A stretch of 64,000 nt of DNA from Mycolicibacterium gilvum. Its GTDB lineage: Bacteria > Actinomycetota > Actinomycetes > Mycobacteriales > Mycobacteriaceae. The stretch lies in assembly GCF_900454025.1 (NCBI RefSeq), contig NZ_UGQM01000001.1:4836001-4900000 (forward strand), written 5' to 3'. Below, in pieces: positions 58,278 through 64,000 of the stretch (the first letter of the stretch is position 1; each line of letters begins with the position of its first letter). The notes under the pieces are model-generated. The model was given only the letters and a program-made list of their open reading frames with translations. It made no database searches and had not been told where the DNA came from. A program made the translations under genes and the position numbers.

Positions 58278-60118
58278 GACAGTTCCAGGCCCTCGAGGTC
58301 GCCGCTGTCCCGCCATGCCGCGATCAACTCGTCGAAGGCGTAGAAACCGGGCGAGTAGAAGTCACCGAGGAACGCGCCGTTACGCACGGCGCCGCCTCGG
58401 CCCTCGTTGTTGTAATAGCCGGGTGTGCAGGACATCTCGAACGCGGAGTTGTCGATGGCGAGCTCGCGCACGGTGTGGACCCAGTTGTCCTGGGCCTCCT
58501 GGGCGGGTTCGACGACGGCGGCGCCCCGGTTCTGCGCCTCGGCGATGATGTAGGCGATGTGCTCGGCCTGCTGCTCGAACATCGCCGTGGTGTTCGCCGA
58601 CACGCCGCCCTGGATGAATCCCATGAAGAACTGATTCGGGAACCCGCGACTGGTCATGCCGTGCAGCGTCTTGTAGTCGTCACGCCAGTAGTCGAACAGC
58701 GACACTCCGTCGCGGCCGACGATGCTGTCGATGGCGTACCGGCGGTGGATCTCGGTGGAGATCTCGAAGCCGCTGGCGAAGATCACGCAGTCGACCTCGT
58801 ACTCGACGCCGTTGGCGACGATCCCCTTCTCGGTCAGCCGTTCCACGCCTTTGGATTCCGATACGTCGACGAGCGTGACGTTGGGCCGGTTGAACGTGTC
58901 CAGGTACTGCTCGCTCGAACACGGCCGCTTGCACATGAAGCGGTAGTAGGGCTTGAGCGCCTCCGCGGTCTCCGGATCCTGCACGATCTCGGCGACACGT
59001 CGGCGCAGCCGCTCCATGATCTTGTAGTCCTCCTCTTCCCGGAAGGCCATGATCTGCTCGATCGTGACGGCCGTGGGGTCAGGACTGCCGGCGATCCGCG
59101 CGGTCAGATTGCGGCCGAGCTCGGTCCAGAAGTCACACACCAGATCCGGCTCACCGAAGACGACACCGACGAACGGGGACCAGTTGTGGAAGTTGCGCTT
59201 GCGCTCCTCCTGCCATCCCGGCTGCAGTGAGGCGGCCCAGTCCGGATCCGTAGGGGTGTTCACCCGCTGATCCACCGACGACGGGGTGCGCTGGAACACG
59301 AAGAGCTGCTGGGCATCCCGGCCGAGGTGGGGTACCAACTGGATACCGGTCGCACCGGTGCCGACCAGCGCGACACGTTTGTCGGCGAGCTTGTGCAGAC
59401 CGCCGTCCGCGTCACCGCCGGTGTAGTCGTAGTCCCAGCGCGCCGAGTGGAACACGTGGCCACCCGCGTCGCGGAAGTCCTTGATACCCGGGATCCCGGG
59501 CAGCTTCGGTCGGTTGTAGGAACCCTGGGCCATCACGACGAACCGGGCCCGGATGTCGTCACCGCGATCGGTGCTGATCTGCCAGCGTTGCGTCCCGTCG
59601 TCCCACCGCAGTTCGCGCACCTGGGTGGAGAACAACGCCCCGTCGTAGAGGCCGAAGTGCTTGCCGATGTTGCGGCAGTGCCCGAAGATCTCGGCGCCGT
59701 CGGCGAACTTCTTGCTGGGCATGAAACCGAGCTCTTCGAGCAGCGGGATGTAGCAGTACGCATCGTTGTCGCACTGGATGCCCGGGAAGCGGTTCCAGTA
59801 CCACACACCGCCGAAGTCCCCGGCCATCTCGATGACGCGGATGCCCGTCACGCCCGCCTTCTTCAGGTACGCGCCGGCGAGCAGACCGGCGAAACCCCCG
59901 CCGAGGATCACGACGTTGGTGTCCTCGACGATCGGATCCCGCGGGGTCGCGGTGGTGTACGGGTCGACCTCGGCGAACTCGGCGAAATCCCCTTCCAGCT
60001 CGAGGTACTGGTCGGCGCCTTCGGGCCGCAGTCGCTTCGCGCGTTCAGCGGCGTAGCGCTCCCGCAGCGCGGGGATGTCGATGTCGTCGGGGGTGTCGGT
60101 GGGCCCGCACTCGTTCAC
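58274..60118 (-). CDS. Flavin-dependent monooxygenase, Baeyer-Villiger type
   Basis: 614 residues from GTG 60118 with AAAGGAAC upstream. The first Rossmann motif is VVILGGGFAGLLAGAYL near residues 69-85, with FGGVWYWNRFPGIQCDN. The BVMO fingerprint appears as GGHVFHSARWDYD, with the leading F-x-G changed to A-G-G, and the NADPH motif as VALVGTGATGIQL. It inserts oxygen next to a ketone or hydroxylates, using NADPH and O2. The N-terminal 65-residue extension is usual for the cyclopentadecanone/steroid BVMO group. A ring or chain ketone substrate is likely. Confidence 0.88.
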   Translation of the reverse strand: MNECGPTDTPDDIDIPALRERYAAERAKRLRPEGADQYLELEGDFAEFAEVDPYTTATPRDPIVEDTNVVILGGGFAGLLAGAYLKKAGVTGIRVIEMAGDFGGVWYWNRFPGIQCDNDAYCYIPLLEELGFMPSKKFADGAEIFGHCRNIGKHFGLYDGALFSTQVRELRWDDGTQRWQISTDRGDDIRARFVVMAQGSYNRPKLPGIPGIKDFRDAGGHVFHSARWDYDYTGGDADGGLHKLADKRVALVGTGATGIQLVPHLGRDAQQLFVFQRTPSSVDQRVNTPTDPDWAASLQPGWQEERKRNFHNWSPFVGVVFGEPDLVCDFWTELGRNLTARIAGSPDPTAVTIEQIMAFREEEDYKIMERLRRRVAEIVQDPETAEALKPYYRFMCKRPCSSEQYLDTFNRPNVTLVDVSESKGVERLTEKGIVANGVEYEVDCVIFASGFEISTEIHRRYAIDSIVGRDGVSLFDYWRDDYKTLHGMTSRGFPNQFFMGFIQGGVSANTTAMFEQQAEHIAYIIAEAQNRGAAVVEPAQEAQDNWVHTVRELAIDNSAFEMSCTPGYYNNEGRGGAVRNGAFLGDFYSPGFYAFDELIAAWRDSGDLEGLELS

Positions 60119-60135
60119 AGTGTTCCTTTCAGAGT

Positions 60136-60184
60136 GATTTCGGTGTAGTCGGTCAACGTGAGCGTGACCAACTACACCGAAATC
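60136..60184. terminator. 20-bp hairpin between the Rieske and monooxygenase genes (copy B of a repeat)
   Basis: GATTTCGGTGTAGTCGGTCA (60136-60155) pairs with 60165-60184 over 20 bp with one mismatch. The stem repeats the sequence of the hairpin at 48683-48725. It ends 5 bp before the Rieske stop (60190) and lies just before the BVMO ribosome binding site, so it may cut the run into two transcripts. Confidence 0.8.
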
Positions 60185-60189
60185 GCGGC

Positions 60190-61602
60190 CTAGATCTCGC
60201 GGGGGTCGCCCGTTCCCATGTACTTGGACAGTTGGTGGTGCAGGTTCACGGTGCTGCGCTCGCGGTACGGGTTGGGCAGCGTGCCCGGGAAACCCGCGGA
60301 CTTCATCCCCTGCTGCACCGCCGCCATGTTGGAGAAGTCCTGCGGCAGCACCGACAGCCAGTTCGGTGAATCCTTCGGCGTGTAGGCCCATTCCGTCGCG
60401 GGCTCTTCACCTTTCGGGTACAGCTCGAACACCGCGACCTCGAAGATGCACTTGTTCGGGTCGTAGCTCGGATCGGGACGGGCCGAATAGCAGAGCGCGC
60501 TCGTCAGGCCCTGGCCGATCTGGAAGTTCGGGAAGACCTGCCATGCCGTCCCGCTCTGACCCAGGATGTCCGGAGGGATCGTCGGCCAGATCACCCCGCG
60601 CGCCTCGTCGTCGCGCCGGGCCGAGGCGAGCCAGTGTTGCAGCACCTGATCGGCCGGGGTGCCTTCGGGCAGTTCGTCGACCAGCCGCTTGGCGGCGTTC
60701 ACCAGCGTCTGCGTGGTGGTCGCGTTGGTCTCTTCCATGGTGTAGACCTGCATCTCGGCGGTCGAGATGCGCGGGTCACCGGTGCCGAGGCGGATCTTGG
60801 ACTTGGTCTCGTCCATGCCCTTCGGTGCGTCGTAGCCGATATTGCTGTGCCGGCCCTGCGCTTTCGCCCATCCCTTGAATTCACCGAACTTGTTGAACTC
60901 CGGGTGGGTGGTGAACACGTGGTAGGTCTCGTTGAAGGCCTCCATCGCGACTTTCCAGTTGCAGTCGAAGTACAGCCACTTGCGCCACTTGTAGCGCATG
61001 TTCTCCAGCCCGAATGGCTCGAGGATCTTCGCGGCCGGGAACAGATAGTCGGCCAGCGGCTCGCAGTCGGGGTCCATGTTGACGAAAAGCCAACCGCCCC
61101 AGGTGTCGACCTGCACGGGAGCCAGATGGGTGTTGCGCGGTGTCAGCGTGCCCTTCCAGTCGTCCTGTTCGCGGATGTGGGTGCACGTTCCGTCCAGACC
61201 GTAGGTCCAGCCGTGGAATCCGCAGACGAACGACTTTCGGGCCCGCCCCACCGCGTTCTTGGCGCCGTCGGGGACGTCGACGAGCCTGCGGCCGCGGTGC
61301 ATGCAGACGTTGTGGTGTGCGGCGAACGTGTTCTCGCCGGTGCGGACGACGATGATCGAGTCGTCGAGGATGTCGTAGGTGAGGTAGCTGCCCACTTCCG
61401 GGATCTCCTCGACGCGCCCGACCTGTTGCCACACCTTGCGCCACAGCTTGTCTCGCTCGGCGCGCGCATAGGCCTCGGAGACGTAGGCCTCGACGGGGAT
61501 GGTCACCGGGTCCGACAGGTCCTCGGCGATCTGGCCCGTCGAGTCGTCGGGGTCTGCCTCGACCTCGATCGCGGCGTCGAGGTCTGATTCGGTATGGGTC
61601 AC
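60190..61602 (-). CDS. Rieske non-heme iron oxygenase, alpha (terminal) subunit
   Basis: 470 residues from GTG 61602. The Rieske motif is CMHRGRRLVD then CGFHGWTYGLDG (C-x-H, C-x2-H) near residues 99-130. The mononuclear iron site is NETYHVFTTHPEF near 220-232. The family is the ring-hydroxylating dioxygenases and their monooxygenase relatives such as steroid 9-hydroxylase-like enzymes. No ferredoxin or reductase gene is adjacent, so electrons must come from elsewhere. Probable first oxidation step of the run. Confidence 0.92.
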   Translation of the reverse strand: MTHTESDLDAAIEVEADPDDSTGQIAEDLSDPVTIPVEAYVSEAYARAERDKLWRKVWQQVGRVEEIPEVGSYLTYDILDDSIIVVRTGENTFAAHHNVCMHRGRRLVDVPDGAKNAVGRARKSFVCGFHGWTYGLDGTCTHIREQDDWKGTLTPRNTHLAPVQVDTWGGWLFVNMDPDCEPLADYLFPAAKILEPFGLENMRYKWRKWLYFDCNWKVAMEAFNETYHVFTTHPEFNKFGEFKGWAKAQGRHSNIGYDAPKGMDETKSKIRLGTGDPRISTAEMQVYTMEETNATTTQTLVNAAKRLVDELPEGTPADQVLQHWLASARRDDEARGVIWPTIPPDILGQSGTAWQVFPNFQIGQGLTSALCYSARPDPSYDPNKCIFEVAVFELYPKGEEPATEWAYTPKDSPNWLSVLPQDFSNMAAVQQGMKSAGFPGTLPNPYRERSTVNLHHQLSKYMGTGDPREI

Positions 61603-61627
61603 TTGATCTTCCTTTCAGCGCCGGCCA

Positions 61628-62479
61628 TCAATGCCGACTGATCACTTCTCGGAAGGACTCGTCCTTGAGGAACAGCGACGTGTTGTCGGCGCCGAGATGG
61701 CTCCACTTCAGGTTCAGCCCGCCGTCGACGAGCAGCGTCTGTCCGGTGACGTACCCCGACAGATCGCTCAGCAGGAACAGGACGGCGCCCGCCTGCTCCT
61801 CCGGGGTGCCCCGCCGCCCCATCGCGATCGCCGTGCGGTCACGCTCGGGATCGTCGTCGACGTACATGCGCGATGCCGCGGTCTCGGTGACACCGGGGGC
61901 GACGGCGTTGACGCGGATTCCGTCGAGCGCGAGCTCGACGGCCATCGTGCGGGTCATCGCGACGATGGCGGCTTTGGCTGTGCCGTAGGCGATGTGGAAC
62001 GGAGCGGTGTTCATCCCGCTGATCGAGGAGACCGACACGATGGCGCCGGGGTTTCCGTTGGACCGGATCTCGCCGCTGATCGCCTGGCTCATGAAGAACG
62101 CCGTCTCCAGGTTCGCCTGGAACAGTGCGCGCCAGTCGTCGCGGGTGACGCGGGTGGACGGCATCCACGTCGCCGGGGCGGCGCCGCCGGCGATGTTCAC
62201 CAGACCGTAGAGGCGCCCGGGGGTGCGGCGCACGGTGTCGAGCACGGTCGCGATGCCGTCGTCGGTGGACGCGTCGGCGGCGACGGCCACGACGTCGCGT
62301 CCTTCCCCGGCCAGTGGAACGACGTGTTCGTCGAGGTTGTCCTGGGATCGGCTGACCGCCACCACGGTGGCGCCCGCGTCAGCGGCGAGGCGGGTGACGG
62401 TGGTGCCGATGCCCCCGCCGCCGGCTCCGGAGACGACGACGATGCGGCCGTCCAGGTTGATCGAGACCCCGGTCGTCAT
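61628..62479 (-). CDS. SDR oxidoreductase, first gene of the catabolic run
   Basis: 283 residues. Landmarks are VVVSGAGGGGIGTTVTRLAADAG near residues 14-36, VNIAGGAAPATW (NNAG variant), the Ser in VSVSSISGM, YGTAKAA, and TGQTLLVDGGLN. It probably oxidises an alcohol of the pathway. It lies 25 bp upstream of the Rieske gene and is divergent from the beta-propeller gene. Confidence 0.87.
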   Translation of the reverse strand: MTTGVSINLDGRIVVVSGAGGGGIGTTVTRLAADAGATVVAVSRSQDNLDEHVVPLAGEGRDVVAVAADASTDDGIATVLDTVRRTPGRLYGLVNIAGGAAPATWMPSTRVTRDDWRALFQANLETAFFMSQAISGEIRSNGNPGAIVSVSSISGMNTAPFHIAYGTAKAAIVAMTRTMAVELALDGIRVNAVAPGVTETAASRMYVDDDPERDRTAIAMGRRGTPEEQAGAVLFLLSDLSGYVTGQTLLVDGGLNLKWSHLGADNTSLFLKDESFREVISRH

Positions 62480-62506
62480 CTCACTTATCCGGACAAATAA
62501 TGTGGC

Positions 62507-62521
62507 TCTGCATATTGCAGA
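62507..62521. promoter_or_regulatory. Inverted repeat in the divergent promoter of the catabolic run
   Basis: TCTGCATATTGCAGA is a 6-3-6 inverted repeat. Downstream, TGCAGAACACTATTCCGCA continues with a similar half-site. It lies in the AT-richer 139-bp gap between the SDR start (62479) and the propeller gene start (62619), where a TetR-type regulator could bind. The regulator itself is not in the window. Confidence 0.4.
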
Positions 62522-62618
62522 ACACTATTCCGCAGCGGTTATCTCAGCGTCAAGACCGGTTGGCGCGTAATTCGGCCGCTATTGTCTGGACTAGCCGCCC
62601 TTGCTAACGTCCGAGTCC

Positions 62619-64000
62619 ATGAACGCCCGGTACGCCGCGCAGAACCCGACCGCCGCCGAGGGCTGGACTCTCCGGTCGGTCACGGCACCCAGCCCCCTCT
62701 TCGGCGCCAACGGCCTGCGCACAGGCCCCGACGGACGCATCTACATCGCCCAGGTGACGGGCAGCCAGATCAGCGCCCTGGACCCCGCTACGGGCGCGCT
62801 GGAGACGGTCAGCGCGAAAGGGGGCGACATCATCGCCCCCGACGACGTCGCGTTCGCCGATGACGGCACTCTCTTTGCGACCGAGGTGATGGACGGCCGG
62901 GTCAGCGCCCGCGAACCGTCGGGCCGCACCCGGGTACTGCGTGACGACCTGCCGTGCGCGAACGGCATCACCGTCGACCGGGGGCGCCTGTTCGTCGGAG
63001 AGTGCCGTGACGGCGGCCGGCTGATGGAACTTCCGCTCGACGGGGGCGAGCCGCGGATCCTGCTGGAGAACCTGCCCTCGCCGAACGCGATGGAGGTCGG
63101 TCCCGACGGACTCCTCTACTACCCGCTGATGACCGCCAACGAGATCTGGCGCATCGACCCCTCCGGCGGCGAGCCGCAGCGCGTCGCCGCCGACCTCGGT
63201 GTCCCCGACGCGGTGAAGTTCGACACCGACGGGTTCATCGTGTCCACGCAGGTGGCCTCCGGGCAGGTTCTGCGCATCGATCCCCGGACCGGTGAGAAAA
63301 CCGTCCTGGCGCAACTGAACCCGGGCCTGGACAATCTGACGTTCGTCGGGGACCGACTGTTCGCGTCGAACTTCACCGGCGAGATCACCGAGATCGGCCG
63401 CGACGGGCAGACCTCGGCGCTGCTACCCGGCGGCTTGAACTGGCCGCTGGACCTGACGGTGTCCGACGGTCGGCTGTACGTGGCCGACGGCACGTACTTC
63501 TACCGGGTGGGTCCCGACGGCGCTCTGGAGACCGTGGGAATGCTCTTCTCCCCCGGCTACCCGGGCTTCCTGCGCGGCGTCGTCGCGGTCGGCGGCGACG
63601 AGTTCGTCGTCACCACGTCGGGCGGCCAGGTCGCGCGCTATCGGCCCGGCGCAGGTGAAACCGACTTCCTGGCCACCGATTTCGATCAGCTCTACGGCGT
63701 CGACGTGGCGGGAGACGGTTCGATCGTCTTCGCCGAACTGGGCACCGGCCGCGTCCTGCGTCTCGACGACGGCCGCGTCGAGACGCTGGCGAGCGGACTG
63801 CGGCAACCCGTCGGGGTCGCCATCGACGCCGACGGCGCACCGCTGGTGAGTGAATCCGGCGCCGGCCGCGTGGTCCGGGTGAGCTCGGGCGGGGTGGACA
63901 CCGTCATCGACGGTCTCCAGCGCCCGCAGGGACTCCATGTGCGCGACAACCGGCTCTACATCGTGGACGCCGGCGCCAAGGAGCTCGTCGAATTCGATCT
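62619..64000 (+). CDS. SMP-30/gluconolactonase or NHL-like beta-propeller protein (3' end outside window)
   Basis: Open from ATG 62619 to the window edge, at least 460 residues and no stop. Repeating blades are visible with the pattern GPDGRIYIAQ, ADDGTLFATE, GPDGLLYYPL, DTDGFIVSTQ, VSDGRLYVAD, and later DADGAPLVSE, spaced about 40-50 residues. That is the SMP-30/strictosidine-synthase/NHL type of propeller, often a lactonase or other hydrolase. No signal peptide is evident at the N-terminus. Divergent placement with the catabolic run suggests a hydrolase for a lactone from the BVMO-type step; that link is inference. Confidence 0.8.
   Translation, partial: MNARYAAQNPTAAEGWTLRSVTAPSPLFGANGLRTGPDGRIYIAQVTGSQISALDPATGALETVSAKGGDIIAPDDVAFADDGTLFATEVMDGRVSAREPSGRTRVLRDDLPCANGITVDRGRLFVGECRDGGRLMELPLDGGEPRILLENLPSPNAMEVGPDGLLYYPLMTANEIWRIDPSGGEPQRVAADLGVPDAVKFDTDGFIVSTQVASGQVLRIDPRTGEKTVLAQLNPGLDNLTFVGDRLFASNFTGEITEIGRDGQTSALLPGGLNWPLDLTVSDGRLYVADGTYFYRVGPDGALETVGMLFSPGYPGFLRGVVAVGGDEFVVTTSGGQVARYRPGAGETDFLATDFDQLYGVDVAGDGSIVFAELGTGRVLRLDDGRVETLASGLRQPVGVAIDADGAPLVSESGAGRVVRVSSGGVDTVIDGLQRPQGLHVRDNRLYIVDAGAKELVEFD

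Noticed and set aside
1..64000. rRNA genes, CRISPR-Cas, toxin-antitoxin or phage modules
   Set aside because: I looked for their hallmark motifs on both strands and saw none; only one tRNA and three IS elements are present.

Overview
The window is high-GC (about two-thirds G+C) actinobacterial DNA and reads as a rapidly growing, pigmented environmental Mycobacterium (Mycolicibacterium type). The diagnostic markers are an aromatic-carotenoid crt cluster, mycolic-acid cyclopropane-synthase-family methyltransferases beside a KasB-like condensing enzyme, SigK/RskA, F420 (deazaflavin) dependent enzymes, Ku/LigD end joining, a hemophore-related protein, and many acyl-CoA dehydrogenases. All functional calls come from reading motifs and comparing with remembered families; no database search was run.

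Layout. 1-5659: carotenoid locus (crtI 3' end, crtB, a CrtT-like methyltransferase, crtU, a Rieske protein, and convergent idi). A chain of three 32-bp repeats sits between crtU and the Rieske gene. 5708-10712: ROK regulator divergent from an MFS exporter, two F420-type (DUF385) proteins, an acidic tail protein, a VOC protein and RNase HI. 10764-14956: a DUF222/HNH gene next to an ISL3-family element that is split by an IS256-family (IS1081-like) element with a clear 8-bp target duplication. 15098-20037: LysR regulator divergent from an SDR / sulfotransferase / AttH-CrtC-like / SDR operon. 20045-24302: NHEJ locus (ligD, a PfkB kinase, ku). 24392-26359: a KstR-type operator followed by an SDR and a DapB-like dehydrogenase. 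26382-28420: two small secreted proteins, an Nramp transporter behind a metal-regulator-like palindrome, and a small membrane protein. 28558-31885: a GGCT / poly-gamma-glutamate hydrolase fusion, then DUF1365-sigK-rskA behind a SigK-like promoter. 31973-33446: an IS3-family element with a -1 frameshift signal, lying inside a hairpin. 33473-38799: YbdK ligase, LLM oxidoreductase, cox3/cox4-like genes, tRNA-Arg(CCU), secreted and hemophore-related proteins, GAF-ANTAR regulator. 38972-42618: thiolase-like protein, carotenoid oxygenase and a double HxlR regulator. 42665-44944: CIRCE-controlled hsp20, a membrane protein, a cupin and a BKACE enzyme. 45178-48681: two mycolate methyltransferases, kasB and a small TUDOR-like protein. 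48733-62479: a long minus-strand catabolic run (Rieske oxygenase, SDRs, Baeyer-Villiger-type monooxygenase, CoA-transferase, four acyl-CoA dehydrogenases, ThDP enzyme, aldehyde dehydrogenase). 62619-64000: 5' part of a beta-propeller (SMP-30/NHL-like) protein, open at the window edge.

How it works together. The crt block makes phytoene and lycopene and then aromatises carotenoid rings, with idi feeding isoprenoid precursor. The lycopene cyclase is not in the window. The 48.7-62.5 kb run looks like a complete oxygenase-to-beta-oxidation route for an alicyclic or terpenoid/steroid-like substrate: hydroxylation (Rieske), alcohol oxidation (SDRs), ring or ketone oxygenation (BVMO-like), CoA activation (CaiB family), dehydrogenation by two probable heteromeric ACAD pairs, then C-C cleavage (ThDP enzyme) and aldehyde oxidation. 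Most of its genes overlap by ATGA/GTGA, which implies translational coupling. Mobile elements are concentrated at 12.2-15.0 kb and 32.0-33.4 kb.
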